Positions 39,293 to 52,967 are shown, numbered from the stretch's first letter. The stretch: 64,000 nt of DNA from Clusia tigrina (GCA_920105625.2 OV050032.1:22487981-22551980), one strand, 5' to 3'. Notes: generated by a model not told the origin, from the letters alone. Program-made: numbers and translations.

Positions 39293-41959
39293 TTAATTTT
39301 TAAACTGGAAAAAAATAATCAACATTATCAATAGCAATACTGCACCGGCAATAGTGAACAAGATCAATTTCTTCCTCCGTATTTTATTCTAAAAAGTAAA
39401 GTAAACATAAAAAATGTTCAAGAAAATAAATTCTGCTAGATATTTGTAAGCGTTATAGACTCACCTTATAAGAGCTGGCCTTGCGCAAATGATCTCCACC
39501 CTGGGAGACAAAAATACTAGTCTGCTCCACTGACGATTCAATCGAGTCCACAGTCAACCCCTGCTCATAGACCATTGCACCCAATTTCTTGTAGATTTCA
39601 TTGACGGCCACAATGTTCTCCTATAATTAGCATAGATAAGATATATACTTGCTTAATTGCTGAATCGCGCTGAGCTGTACACTCACCTCCAATTCTCGTA
39701 TGGCACGCTCCTGTTCCTCCAACGCCTGTAAATCGGTTTCCTCGTGCATTTGAGTCTGCTGCTGCTGCTGTGAAGATGACTTGCGATTGAAGAAGTTGTC
39801 CTCAAAGAAGGAACCACTATTGCCCCCGCCCGTGCCATTGTTAGCGCCTGGTGGTTTGTTTATATTGTAGTTATTTGCTCGTGCTTGGCGCACTGCATTC
39901 TTTTCGATATCCACAGTTTTACGCTGAACAGCCTAAAAATACATTAAATATGCGAATCATCATTTTCAATTTCCAAAATATTCATTCAAGCAAATTAATT
40001 CATATACAGTCGACCCCCGGTAATCCGACAAACATTTTTCAAGGCGTTGTCAGACTATCGAATTTGTCGGAATATAGTGTTGTCACCGACACCTTGTAGA
40101 CCGGCACGTTTTGAAAAGGAGTATCTTGTAATCCGACAAATTATAAAAATGGTAAGATAAATTATAATTTAAATATAGTATAATTATAAAAAAATGGTAA
40201 GAGAATGAAAGAAAGTTGCAGCCTCCGTTATAAGTTCCTCTCTCGGTATGTACAGAATTGGCATGTCAGGGGCCGAATTACCGGGGATCGACTGTACTAC
40301 AATTATAAAGACCCCTTCGAGTAGAACGGGATCGTCATCGGTGAAATGGAAGTTTCTATAACATAAACATTTAAAATATATATTTCCAATTGGAATATTT
40401 CTTAGCAAATTGAAAAATGTGCCCAGTTTCTAACGGGCCGTTTTTTTTCTTCCAATGATATACAATCCGTATGTATGTTTATACTAGGCATGAATATGCA
40501 AATACGACCAGGGCTGGGCCGGCTGCAAAACTGCACTGGCTCTCACAGAGTCGAACCATGCAAAATATGGATACTAATTGAATTTGATGAGGTATTTTTT
40601 CTGGTTATGCATTTTCTAGTGCTTTTATTACTTAATCTTATTGCTAGTTCGACTTTGTAGAATGTCTTCTGAATGCTTCATTCAGGCAGTTATGAGAGTG
40701 GAAATGCTGAGCTACGACGCAAAGTTTACCGTGCATCTGAATGCTTTTCGACATGTTTTCTCCTCGCATAAGCAACGACATTAATTCCACACGCACCATT
40801 GTGACAAATGCATTCTCAAGGAGGGCGCAATGTCATTTTTATTGCGGAGAATCCAGTGAATTTTTTTATTAGTTTAAAGATAAATGAAATCGCTTTATTT
40901 GGAATTAGGTATGAGAAACAGCAACAAGAGTTGCAATTGGCTGGTTTTTCTGATATAGCGACTCTGATTGCATAGAATCAGTCAAGATCAATATGGGCAG
41001 AATATTCGTTGGCGAAGCAGCGAAAGCCAACTTATCGACTTGATCGATTTTTTCATACGCGAGTGATTCATCGATTACTCGAACACTTTTTTATTTAATT
41101 TTGATTGTAAGAATTGATAAATTATAATAAAAATAACATTAACAAAGAACATAAGTTAATTAATGGAGAAGCGAACACAAGTCTTCACAGTTTACCCTTT
41201 AGTTCGAAACTATTAGGAAATAAAATACACAATGTTCCTAACGCTGATTGCCACTTCAACTTTTGTTACTGCCACAAAATTTTCAATCACAATCTTTTTA
41301 AACTGATTGTTTGCGAGTTTGTGCGCTGGACCTGCAACTACCAACTCGTCAGAACTAATAATAAGACGCCTACCGATCAATATTTCATCGGCGCGCAAAA
41401 ATTATTCACTTAAGTTGCTGTTAGATTATATAGGATTATATAGGACCTGTACCTGAAAAGCAGTCAAAGCTGCGGTAAACTCATCAACCAAACGATCTCG
41501 TTGTATTTTCAAATGTCGCTCCTTGCACTTGTCCACCTCCTTCAGTTGATTGTTAGTATCAGAGACCAATTGATGTGTGTAGGTCATGATTTGATGTCTA
41601 GAAAAATGCATGAAATTCAAGACGTAAACAAACTTCTTAAGAACATATCTTCGCTGGTTTTCACTCACAATTGTTTCTTCAAATCGGGCGAATCCTGTGG
41701 TGTATTAAATTGATTGACCATACGCTGCATAGTAGAAACTGTTTAGTGGAGGAGCGAGGGTGTGGAGTATGGAAAATAATAAATGTGCGTAACTAACTTT
41801 GCTTGTTTCATATACTTCACAAGGTCACTTACCATTTTGAAGTATTTTCTGTATACTAGTGGCGATAGATTGTGCCAATCTCTGGAAATCAATTTCGGTA
41901 AAGCCATTACTGTGGCTTCCACCACTACCAATGGTATTCTCCATATGCTGCAAATCCAT
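39293..41959 (-). CDS. Syx7: Syntaxin 7 (avalanche), endosomal Qa-SNARE
   Basis: Six exons on the minus strand: 41959-41833, 41738-41669, 41597-41453, 39932-39687, 39620-39465 and 39388-39293. All junctions are GT-AG and in phase, giving 279 residues. The start MDLQHMENT matches the fly protein; an in-frame upstream ATG at 42067 is less likely. Residues 20-130 form the Habc three-helix domain, with a conserved HQIMTYT stretch. A glutamine/asparagine-rich linker is at about 140-175. The SNARE motif spans about 185-248, with the zero-layer glutamine probably Q216 in VYEQG. A C-terminal membrane anchor lies at about 256-275, then FKN. Such syntaxins drive fusion into early and late endosomes; loss of the fly gene blocks endocytic entry and disturbs polarity (established). 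Intron 3 holds a pogo-like MITE. Confidence 0.96.
40007..40294. mobile_element. Pogo/Tigger-like MITE in Syx7 intron 3
   Basis: A 288-bp element with terminal inverted repeats CAGTCGACCCCCGGTAATCC (left) and CAGTCGATCCCCGGTAATTC (right, reverse complement). It is flanked by TA on both sides (40005-40006 and 40295-40296). The CAGT..CCC..TAATCCG terminus and TA duplication fit the pogo/Tigger branch of Tc1-mariner. The GTAATCCGACAAA motif recurs inside (near 40130). It has no transposase frame, so it is non-autonomous. Confidence 0.82.
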
Positions 41960-43460
41960 GTTTTCGTAACTGGACACGGTGGTTGAGTTTAATAAATGCT
42001 TCGTATTATACAGAAATGGAGGGCGGAGCTCTCGGTTCACTGTATACCTAGATTCTTGGAATGCCACTAACTTGTGGTTTTCTCGTTATATTTTTTGCAC
42101 CTGCCTCTTCTTTATCTTCAATTAAAAATCTTCCCACCCTCACTTCCTCCTACCAACTACGATGTATATATTATGCACTTTATTCTACGTTTTATTTTTA
42201 CTGTGTATTTTATTTTTCCAATCACGTCTGCAACTTGCTTTGCAATTCCACAAAATGCCAGTAGATCCTCAACAATTCTTCTGCTTTTCAACGGACGGTC
42301 AAATTGATTCTCACCTACTCTTTTCCACTTGTTCTAATGTTATTAAATTAAACCTTTCTATTTTTAATTTTACAATTGTACAGAACCACGAACAAGCGAA
42401 CCAATACTTTTCTTTTACTTGCTTTCATCACTTGCCTCTGTTAAAAACCTTATTTTTGTTGGATGGAAAGGAATTTGAATCGATGACACATCACTTCCAA
42501 TTGTCAAATTCGATTTTGCTGTTAGTGTTGTATTTTTACGCATACTGTTGTTAGTAATGCAGTTGTAATACTTAATTTATTAAAAGTTGTGCTATTAATT
42601 CAATAAAAAAAAAGTACCATTCAAAACAATAATGGTACAATTTTTTGTTTAATTAAACGAAGTGAAACCATCAGAACAAACTGTGTATTAAAATATAATT
42701 CGCTATACGCGGCGAAATCAAATTTTTCCTGTATTTCCAATTGCGACAGGGTTGCAGAGCACAAAACTAAAATTTGTAAAATGAGCCTTTTTACATGTTT
42801 AAAGAAGATAAGTATTGATCATCAGCCTACCCTGAGACACACTATTCTGACACTCAAAAAATACAATAAATTATGACAAAAATTACATGATCTGATTTGT
42901 CGAGATTGAAAATAATAGAAGTTAAGCTATTATTGCATTCAATTTCGTAGCTAAGCAACCTCAATACAATGCTATAAATTTAAAATTTCTGAATTTTGAC
43001 ACTGTTTACTTGTGAATTAAAGCTCAACCAATACCTGTTAGATTATATCGAAACACATAATCAAAAAGTGATCATTTGCTTTGTTGCTTTATTTTAGTTC
43101 GATTTTCCAGTGTATATGAGGAATTATTTTATAAATATGCATCCTCTTTATATATTCGAACTATTCTCCAATATGAGAAAACTATTTTATATTACTTATG
43201 GTAGAAAGTACTGTAATATTTATTACAACAATGGGAAAATATTGGAACAAGCTTGGAAATTGAAATGGGAATTCGCTGCATTCCTCCAGTGGCCGAAGGA
43301 ATACTTTTTGCTAGCATCTGTCATTAGAAGATTATTCATCAGGCGAGGCGAGGTGTGGTTGGAAAAAGTTTGATTTTACAATCCACAGCGTTCACGGGGA
43401 TAAAGAAAATATAGTAATTAATTAAACAATAAGAATAGGAATTAATAAACGCTTATCAGT
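41960..43460. promoter_or_regulatory. Shared head-to-head region of Syx7 and Arp3
   Basis: About 1.5 kb separates the two start codons, which point away from each other, so both promoters and any 5' untranslated exons must lie here. The frames at 42061-42554 are in three registers at once and look non-coding. I see no clear TATA box near either start, as is usual for housekeeping genes of flies. The exact start sites are not visible. Confidence 0.45.
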
Positions 43461-45691
43461 ATGGCAAACAGATTACCGGCATGTGTAATTGATGTGGGTA
43501 CAGGGTGAGTTGTCAGTGAAATTCATAGTAGGCGAAAATGAGGTCGCCACTACTCTTAACTGCAGCAGTTAATGCCCCATAGAGGGGGGGTCTCTATCAT
43601 GGAAAAATTGTATTGAGCGAGTGTTTATTGATGTATATACGTGAGTTCAAGAAATTATTTCAATTTAATTCCAGCTACACCAAATTAGGCTTCGCAGATA
43701 ATAAAGAACCTCAATTCATTATACCCTCTGCTATTGCTATTAAGGAATCGGCGAGAGTGGGAGACACCAACACACGAAGGGTTACAAAGGGTATTGAGGA
43801 TCTAGATTTTTTCATTGGCGACGAAGCATTTGACGCCACTGGCTACTCTGTGAAGGTAATAAACATATATTTATCCACCGATGACTAATCTCACTTAGAG
43901 ATAACAATGACTTGGTTCTGATTTGACAATATTGCCAATCTTCAACTATAGTACCCCGTACGCCATGGCTTGGTGGAAGATTGGGATTTAATGGAGCGTT
44001 TCCTAGAGCAATGTATTTTTAAATACTTGCGTGCCGAACCCGAGGACCACCATTTTTTGTTGACTGAACCTCCTTTAAATACACCCGAAAATCGGGAATA
44101 CACTGCTGAAATTATGTTTGAGACTTTTAATGTTCCTGGTCTGTATATTGCGGTGCAGGTGAGCTTTTTTAACAAATTGTCATTTAGTTTAGTTTCAATA
44201 TCAATTGTCTACAGTAGCACCTCTTAATGAAGCTATATTAGGAGTACAATTATTGAAAACAGAATCAACTTGCATATATAATTTGTTGTGTCTATGGTCA
44301 ATATGCACATATAAATAATTTTAATTGAACTTCTAGAATATTATTAATAAAAAAACAACCTTTCTAGGCTGTTTTGGCCTTGGCCGCCAGTTGGGCAGCC
44401 AGACCTGTGGAGGAACGTACTCTCACTGGAATAGTAGTCGACAGTGGAGATGGTGTCACCCATGTCATTCCGGTGGTAAGTAAATATTGTTCTTTATTAT
44501 GTTAAAATGTTTAATAGTGTCATGTTTTATATAAACAATACTTGAGGAAAGTTTATATGATGACTCATGAAATTCCACTGTTCAGGTTTCTGTCAACGAA
44601 AATAGAAGCAGAATAAAAATAAAAATTGAATACTTTATTTCACACAGGCAATTGTTGATTTTTCACATACGAATACACATTATCTTATCTGTCAGTGACC
44701 ACCAAACTTTGATTAGCTGCGCTGATCAAATGCTTCGAACAACATTGTTATTGATATTTTGTTTTATTTTCAAGGCTGAAGGTTACGTTATTGGTTCATG
44801 TATTAAACATATTCCGATAGCTGGACGCAATATCACTTCGTTTATACAAAGTTTGTTGCGTGAACGTGAAGTTGGCATACCGCCAGAGCAAAGCTTAGAA
44901 ACCGCCAAAGCAATCAAAGAGAAACATTGTTACATTTGTCCAGATATTGCCAAAGAATTCGCAAAATATGACACTGAGCCAGGCAAGTGGAAACGAAATT
45001 ATACTGGCACCAATTCTGTGACCAAGCAACCATTCAGCGTTGATGTGGGCTATGAAAGATTCCTAGGTAATAATTTTTCATGCTTTTCTAAAAAATTAAT
45101 TATACAAATGAATTCTAATTGAAGGACCTGAGATATTCTTCCATCCCGAGTTTTCGAATCCTGATTTCACCATACCACTCTCGGAGATTGTAGATAATGT
45201 AATACAAAATTGTCCAATCGATGTTAGACGCCCACTTTACAACAACATAGTGCTAAGCGGTGGTTCAACCATGTTCAAGGATTTCGGTCGTCGCTTGCAA
45301 CGCGATATAAAGCGGTCCGTGGATACACGTTTGCGAATTAGCGAGAATTTATCCGAGGGACGCATTAAGGTTTGCTTGATGGAATATCTATGAAGAAAAA
45401 TAGTTACTAAATAAATTTTATGACCATCTTTTGTAGCCAAAACCAATTGATGTGCAAGTTATTACGCATCATATGCAAAGATATGCTGTTTGGTTTGGTG
45501 GCAGTATGCTGGCTTCAACAGTATGTATTTCCTTAATATATTTCTCAAAATGTGTGTACAAATTTGTAAGAATTGTTCGTATATTTTGTTTACAGCCGGA
45601 ATTCTACCAAGTTTGTCACACCAAAGCGGCGTATGAAGAATATGGCCCTGGAATTTGTCGTCACAATCCTGTCTTCGGCACTATGACATAA
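43461..45691 (+). CDS. Arp3: Actin-related protein 3 (Arp2/3 complex)
   Basis: Eight exons: 43461-43504, 43675-43855, 43952-44158, 44368-44475, 44775-45066, 45125-45369, 45437-45520 and 45596-45691. All junctions are GT-AG, giving 418 residues, the usual Arp3 length. It begins [22 protein letters not shown], the first phosphate-binding loop of the actin fold. The second loop is [16 protein letters not shown] in exon 4, and the adenosine-site [11 protein letters not shown] is in exon 6. The C-terminus is [10 protein letters not shown]. Arp3 is one of the two actin-like subunits that template a new filament branch when the complex is activated by WASP/WAVE proteins at the cell cortex (established). 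A long 3' region with AATAAA signals follows, for example near 46176 and 46525. Confidence 0.98.
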
Positions 45692-48498
45692 TCTGACTGT
45701 GCTTTTTTTCCTTTTTTAACATTTTTTCTTATTTGTGCGGTTACGCAAGCGTTCGTGCAAGCTACCAATTTCTGCCAAGAAATTCTAAATCCAACGTAAT
45801 GCTAATCGTTATTCCGATAAAGTATTTTCCATTTAATTTGTTCGTGCTATTTACTATTATCGTTTTCTTAGCGTGTCTGTCCTTTAAGTAATAATAACTA
45901 ATAGTAATAATATTGATCAAAATTGTAATTAGACCATATCAAGTCCTTTCTGCATGTATTTCATTGTATCCGGTTTCCAATCACAATAATCGCTTCTAGC
46001 TAAAAAGTGTACACCACTCCACCTAGGCACATAATATTATTATTATAATTATTATTACAATTTTGTTTTCTTTTAATCTCTAAGTAAAAAATATCGTATA
46101 TATCGTGCATTTGAAATCGTATGAGGTTGCATTTTTGCTTACTGTTTATTACACACTTCTGCATTTAAATACTAAAAATAAACAAAAGCAGTACGATAAT
46201 GCCATATGATCGTAACTTTTTGTTTGTTTTTGGTATTCAAGAAAAGTTCTTCTAAGTATATAATTCAAAATTGTCCCTTCTCCAAAGAATTGAAAGAATC
46301 ACCAATAACGCAATGCAATTAGGTGCAAGCAATAAAATTAAATTAATAGAACTCTCAATAGTGTCTAATACTAAGATTGATAGTGCTGCGTACGAGTAAA
46401 CGTACACAGACTGTCGTTCACGATTTTGAAATGAATTACAAAACCTTCCTGAAACTATACGTCGTCAACATGGACATTTTGCAAGAGTTTTAAAATTTGT
46501 TTGTTATATTGATAGAAAAAATAGTAATAATAAATAAATAAAAAGGTATTTAATAAAACTGAGCTCAATGAACAAACATTTTGTCATTTAATTAATCGAG
46601 TATAATTGTATAAAATCATCGTCATCAGAGAAGACCAGAAAGTGCCCTGATGAATGGACCTTGTTGGGGTTTCGGAAAGTCTCCGAGCTGTCTATTTTTG
46701 TCAATGTATCTGAGCAGCAGGGCTTCGGTTTCGGTAGCAAACAAATTAGCACATACGTCAAGGCATTTTCGAAAAAAAAACTTAATAGGAAGAGATGTGA
46801 ATAAATGCCACTGAGACTGATATGCTTTCACCAAGTGAATGTATTTTGTGTCTCGAAATATTATCCGCGAAATTTCAAGCATGGTCCACCATACTGCCAC
46901 TTTCCTTAGTAAAACATGGAGAAACATTTTCACCAGAGTTGACCGGGTAAATGGGGAAAGGAAGTTAACGCTGAGTCGAAAATTAAGCACCAAAAAGTGT
47001 GCAAGCCTCAAGGAAAACAGGAATTTATGTTAATCCCCAAAACAGACTAAATTGTTCCATTTTAACGGATACATAGATTGTTTGTTCTAAGACAACTATT
47101 TGAGACTGCAGAGGAGGCTCATTCCCATCAGTGAAATCAGGCAATGTTCAGATATGAAAACTCCAACCGCTGAAATGTGTTATCAGAGAAGGCAGAGTAG
47201 GTTTTGGTTTCTTATATTGTCTAACGTAGCCTCAAGTATTCTGCTAATGCTACCAATGGAACATCCTGTCTTTAATTTTATGTTTCTTAAAGAGTTCCGT
47301 GTGGCGTATCTCCGAGAGACATACCAACCAATTTCGGTAGTGGATGGATTTAGTTAAATGGAGCCATAATATACATACCTTAAATGAAAAATTCCTTGAG
47401 AATGTTGCTATGAGCGTGCACACTTTCCCAATTGCATTTTAGCCAGGTGCTCAATTGACTGCTTTCTTTGTTCATATTCCAAACCTTCACAAATATAAAG
47501 CCCACGTACTTAGCCTAAAAACTTCAGTTTCCTCGGACATATAACTTAAATTTAAGTGAGCTAATGCTCTGTTTTTATCATGTATTTGAGCCACTAGAAT
47601 CTAGTCTCATAAAGAGAGGGTGCCAAAACATCTCCCAGACAGCCATGGTAACATCATTTGAGACCGTATCTGGATTGGGTGATTTGTATCTTGGTACTTT
47701 TAAAGAATAAAACTTTGTTTGAAAATTCAGCTATTCAGAACTATCCCGAATGAAAGTTTCCTGGCAATGGTCTTTTCGGTTTTTCCATTAAATATATTTC
47801 AGCATGCAATGTAGAAGAGATTTTCCGGGTCTTGTTATTCCGAATGATTGCTCGTATACTAACGCCTCCCAGATTCGTGGATAAACCGAAATGAAACTTA
47901 ATATTTTCACCGTCGTCTTAGACAGCATTTAAAAAATTTGTATTAATTCTTTATTTAGATTTTTACCACATAACAAATATTACATTTTCAAATATCGTTA
48001 ATAATCTTAGAATTAATTTTAGTTTTGTGTTTTTCTGGGGTTTTAGTACGTGAATGTTAATCAAAATTTTTCTAATATATGCATAAAATTTAAAAAAGAG
48101 TAACGGATAGAATTCTTTTTATTAATTTATGATAAATAAACTTTTAAAATTGTATTACGTAGAATTGCGTGCTCTCTCTCTGGCAGAGACAAACAAAAAA
48201 CTAAGTACAATCATTTTCTGTAGTAAAACTTTAATTAGATATTTATTATACGCATTATTCTTAAAAGTATTTTCGTATGTGTGTGTGTGTGTGTGTGTTG
48301 TCGTTGTTCTTTATTTACTTTCTTTTTTTTTTTTTTGAAAACGTGAAGGGCTTTAAAGTTAATAAAGAATATTTTTGAATCCTTAAAGAGCAATTCTTTC
48401 AAGTTTTGAACCGCCAATCATTACGTCCGCGTAGTAGCAATCGTACTTCATAAAATAAAATTTAAACCAAGCGTTCTTCCGGTTCGATTTGCACATAT
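45692..48498. other. Convergent spacer between Arp3 and TCF25 genes
   Basis: The 3' untranslated regions of two converging genes plus about 2 kb of AT-rich spacer. A 128-codon minus-strand frame at 46625-47011 has no recognisable features and a competing frame on the other strand. A TG run lies at 48278-48298, followed by a T run. Confidence 0.5.
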
Positions 48499-51400
48499 TC
48501 ATATATCGTAATAATCACTTGTGTCTTCTCCCGAACTGCCATTTTCGTCTGCTTCTCCTGGTGGTAAATGCTCGGAAATGGAATGGAAATTTTGCAAAAA
48601 ATCACGCATAGCATCCACAATATTTGTGAGCGATTGTGTAAGTTCCCGATAAGAAGTTCCAGCCTCAGTGCCAACAGCATTGCCTGCAAGTTAATTCTGT
48701 TAAGAACTTTAAATATGTGGCATATTAAGAATGCCTCCCACCTTCGGCAGCGTTATTTTCCAAGTTGAAGTTCAGCGCTTGTAAATGGCGATCCACCTGT
48801 GCGACTTCATCGTTTTCGGCAATGGGCACATTAGCGCCGTCACCGTGTGCAGCTCCAACCGCTTCAGCCACATGTGTCTGTTCTCCGACACTGTTGATAT
48901 TCACATTGAATGTGGGCAAAAGCGATTGAAAAAACATGGATATCGATCGATTTGTGGCTGTGCTTGGGCTGCTGGACGACGATTTCCTAAAATCAAATTT
49001 CCGCATATTGGCAATATGTTACATTTTCCTTTTATGTATAAATATATATACAACCTCTCATAACAATTCATCGAATCCAACGGCGGCAATGGATCATACA
49101 TCACGAATGGTTCCTTTTCTTTCACCACAAATGGAGCCAAAGGTACTTTCTCTTTAAAATCGGAGAGAATAACATGCCGCAAAATTGGACGTGGAGGCGC
49201 TACATATCGCGAAGCACGCTTTTGATTATACTCCACAATGATTTCATCCTTGACATCCACACGATCCAGCACGACGTTTACATTGCGCTCCAACCAGTGC
49301 AAGATATTGCTTTGACGCCAAACTACTTTAGCGCGACAAATATATAAGCAGACGAGCTGATGCAAAGCGGGTGATTGACTGCAGCGCCAAAATACATAAT
49401 TCGAATTAAAGTCAAGGACAAAAAGTCAAAAGTAGTAATATACCTGCCAGAAATCTCTGAATTAAAATACGCTGAAGCCACTACGCGACGATCTGTCTGC
49501 ACTGACAGCTCCTCCAATAGAGGACGCAACACCCCCGGGAACATAAGAAGGGCATATTGCAGAGCCTTGTCTGCGTTATCGCATTCTAAAGAAGATATTG
49601 GAAAATATATAAAATCAAGCGCTCCATAATGTTTCGAGTTCTTTGAGTTACCTCCAATCAAACAGAATAAAGCCAAGGCGTAAGAGTATGCCATGTTTGG
49701 TAATTGTGATAGGTTACGTATGCAATCATATTCTTCGTAAAATTTGATAAGCCACGCATACTGTTTGCTGCGCAAAGCATAATAGTCCAGTACCAACACC
49801 ATAGCCAACGGATCCACCTCGGGGTTCAAGCTCAAAACTAACTTTGACAATTCAAAAGCGGTGCGGCAGCAGGCTCTCGCTTCTAAATACTGTGCATGTT
49901 TGAAAAGCACAATGAAAAAGGAACGATTCTCCTGACGGCGGTAGTCCAAGCGGCAGTTACCAGATGTCATACTAAAGCTGGGGTGTAATGACGTTTCCAG
50001 TATTAGGACAGCCCGTTCGATAAGTTCAGCGGCCAAAGAATAGTCATCGGTCATTTTACCTGTATGTAGTATATAGATGCAAGTAGTGTATTCGCCAATT
50101 TAACCAGTTTAATAATAAAAACCTTACATAATTCGCTCAACTGTATTAAGGAGTCAACGTGGTATGGCAAACGCCTAATTAAATTGATCAAGAAATCAGA
50201 ATCTGTACGCTCCACCGCCGGTAAAAACAGATTTTGTACGCCTTGATAATATTGGCTGTGCTCGAAGGTGAACCATTGCGTTCTGTCGCCGAATATAGTA
50301 GTATTACCAGTGGCATGATTCTCTGGTGGTGGTGTCAGCTTCATAGTTATGATATTTTTATTTACTGGAGGCCAAGACTCTTTAACAGTAACCAAGTAAG
50401 TGGATTTCAATGTCAGCTTCTGACGTCCACGTTTATTTCTAAGTGTTTACAATATCATAAAAATCAATTCAAAATTCTTAAGACTCTTAATTCGAACTTA
50501 CTCAATTTTAACTACACGTTTGCCGAAAGTGCGACGAAGTTCGTTTTGCGGATTAAGATTTTTTAATTCAACCGCTAGCAAGGATTTATCAATCGCTATG
50601 CGAGGTATTAGTGGTTTTAGATTTTTATTGGGTCCATCAGTAGAGGCTTTGTCAATGATGGAGTCCATATCACTGAGATATTTATCAGTGAGCTAAGAAA
50701 GGATTCAACACAAATATATAAGAGCGAACTATCTAACGTCACGTTTGCAATTGGGAATAATAAATTGTGGTGCAGTAGCAAGCATGCTTCTGTTACTGCC
50801 CAGGGAATAATGCAATTCTCATTATTTTCAAATTAAAGACATTTTCTGTTCGAGTATAAAACCTTAGTCCTAGTGCTCGATGCCCCAAAACTTTACATAT
50901 TCAATAATGGTGCAAAAAAATAAATGGAATTTAAGCAAAAATGAGTTCAATATCACCTCTTTTATCCTTCTTACTGATTTCAATTGTGGGTGGTGCTACC
51001 CCCCTTTGACTAAGCAGCACTAACCACCACATTATACACACTAGCGTAGCATTCTTGTATGCTGCATATTAACCGCATTTGAGTTGAGCACCAACATATA
51101 CATAAAAACATATTTTAAGCACCTAAAATGACGGCATAAGCCCACTCGCAGCCCACAAATACTTGACCTATAATCCATCGCAACAACTCCTCTGCATGCT
51201 CTTACCTCATTGTCTTCGCTGCTTATGTGATTTCCAGTGTATTTGGTCTTCCTCTTGCGCTTCTTCTTCTTCTTCTTAGAGATGGCAGATCCTGATTGCA
51301 AATTGGTTGCTGCAGATGCGTGTTCTGTTTCGTTGTCGTCCTCTTTCACTTCGCTTTCGGAGAAACTTTGCTGATTCAACTAGTGGTAAAATAAAAAAAA

Positions 51401-51745
51401 ATTTTATAAAAAACGATTTATTCATTTCTGCTGCCTGGATTGTCCTATTTTCGAGATTTGGAACAATGCACGTTCAATCCAATGTGAACCAACAATTCAA
51501 TCATCATATTTGAAAACTACATAATGCAGACTTTTCCTTGAAGTATGGTTAGCACATTTTCCAAACACCACTTTGCAACACTTAAGCGTATTTTATTACA
51601 CACTTACCAAATCGAAGGGATTTAGATGGTTTATGATATCTTGAGACACATCCTGCTCATCTTCATCTGTGGCTTCATCATCTTGCAAAGGCAGTTCATG
51701 ATTCTCGCTGCCACCGTGCAACTTCTTCAGCATTCTCGAGGACAT
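48499..51745 (-). CDS. Nulp1: TCF25/Nulp1 family, ribosome quality control (Rqc1-like)
   Basis: Nine exons on the minus strand: 51745-51608, 51379-51206, 50692-50502, 50438-50128, 50059-49652, 49585-49444, 49378-49055, 48986-48742 and 48683-48499. The model closes in phase at 705 residues (human TCF25 has 676). The start is MSSRMLKKLHGG. The N-terminus is acidic, followed by a lysine-rich block (KKKKKKRKRK) in exon 2 that could act as a nuclear or nucleolar signal. Exons 4 to 7 hold the TCF25 domain, with WFTFEHSQYYQGVQ and LIRRLPYHVDSLIQLSE, rich in TPR-like helices. A serine-rich, then acidic tail ends SDYYDI. Yeast Rqc1 and mammalian TCF25 act on stalled 60S ribosomes with the Ltn1 ligase; earlier work described a transcriptional role. 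For the exon 4/5 junction I used the GTAAGG donor, which restores the conserved frame. Confidence 0.93.
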
Positions 51746-52131
51746 TTTTAGTTTTCAATTTTTTTTTTAATGACGTAGCGCGATGCGCTTTACCCCCTCG
51801 CGTTACAACTAACTAATTCCAGTGGTAACTGATGGTAAACGTGTGGAGTTTACAATTTTTCACTACAAATTTATATATTAGTTCCAAAAAAATAAGGCAA
51901 GAAAATAAAGAACGCTTCTACAACATTCTCGAAACACTTTTCAAGTTGGCAAAGAAGTTTATACCTACATATGTACGTAGGTATCGGGAAAATGAAATGT
52001 CAATCTTTTTACAACAACAAACGAAATGTCATACCAGCTGACGTGTTGCGAATTAGTTGTGCGCAGCAGAGAAAAAAACAAAATCGATAACGGGAAGGAG
52101 GCTCGAACAGACGGCAACTACAACAAACGAT
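51746..52131. promoter_or_regulatory. Divergent promoter of TCF25 and KxDL genes
   Basis: Only 386 bases separate two start codons facing away from each other, so this is a compact bidirectional promoter. It contains AATCGATAA (52082-52090), which covers seven of the eight bases of the DREF element TATCGATA, 49 bases before the KxDL start. An E-box-like CAGCTG lies at 52034-52039. No TATA box is evident. DREF-driven TATA-less promoters are typical of fly housekeeping genes (established knowledge); actual use here is inference. Confidence 0.5.
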
Positions 52132-52849
52132 ATGAGTAGCAACAGAGGCAACGGCGTCTCGGTCAGCGAAGGCGAAATCCAAGATGCTACGCCTGAGAGT
52201 GACTTCAGCATTGAAGGCTTCCATAATTATACGGCCGCTGAGGCATTCATCCAAGGATTGGCTGGGCTGGTCAATCAAGGCGACGTGGAGACGATGATAC
52301 GAGCACAAAAGCAAATGTAAACTTTTAACTTTTAAGCAACAACAAATTTAAAATCACACTAGCGTTCTATTATCCAGGTTGCAACGGTTTGAAAAAACCA
52401 ACGAAATGTTACTTAATTGCAATGCTTTGTCTCAGAGTCGGCTGAAAAATGCCAATGACGATTTTAAACGCCACGTAAAGTCGTTGACCGAAATGAAGAA
52501 AGATTTGGACTACATATTTCGGAAAATACGTGTTATCAAGCAAAAGTTGAGTCAGCAATATCCAGATGCTTATGCTGACGCACAACCACACCGGAGTAGC
52601 TTAGCAGAGGAGGCTGAAGACGAAACCGAAGCAAAATGTAAAACCGAAAAGATTATGGAAACTAAGAAAGTGGTGCCCACATCAAGAACAAAGGAGGAGA
52701 ATAAAACTACAACCGTAGAGTACGTACAAATGGAAGAGGCTATAGACAATGGAAAGCCCATAGAAAATGAGCTCATCAAACGTGTTTGCTCAATAGAAAC
52801 AGCTAACCCAAATGATTCCTCCGATTGCACATCTGAAGACACTGGCTAA
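52132..52849 (+). CDS. KXD1: KxDL motif protein, BORC subunit
   Basis: Two exons, 52132-52316 and 52378-52849, joined by a 61-bp GT-AG intron that splits the codon for M62. The product is 218 residues. The start is MSSNRGNGVSVSEGE. The conserved part spans about residues 28-125: SIEGFHNYTAAEAFIQGLAGLVNQGDVE, then a long coiled coil with the KKDL (KxDL) motif at residues 102-105 followed by DYIFRKIRVIKQKL. The remaining 90 residues are acidic and low in complexity and probably disordered. KXD1 is a subunit of BORC, which recruits Arl8 to lysosomes and moves them outward along microtubules, and it was also linked to the BLOC-1 network (established). In Drosophila this corresponds to CG10681. 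Confidence 0.93.
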
Positions 52850-52890
52850 TTAGGTACCCACTTTATTGAGAAATAAGTTAACAATATTTA

Positions 52891-52891
<1 letters not shown>

Positions 52892-52967
<76 letters not shown>

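Noticed and set aside
42061..42554. Three overlapping frames (67-130 codons) in the Syx7/Arp3 spacer
   Set aside because: All three registers are open together in T-rich DNA directly upstream of the Syx7 start. They are more likely promoter and 5' untranslated sequence.
46651..46690. CTGATGA ... GGAAA arrangement resembling a hammerhead ribozyme core
   Set aside because: Stem II pairs poorly and the second core strand has an extra G. No stems I and III could be drawn.
46625..47011. 128-codon minus-strand frame between Arp3 and TCF25
   Set aside because: No motif, a 64-codon frame on the opposite strand of the same segment, and a position inside a convergent spacer.
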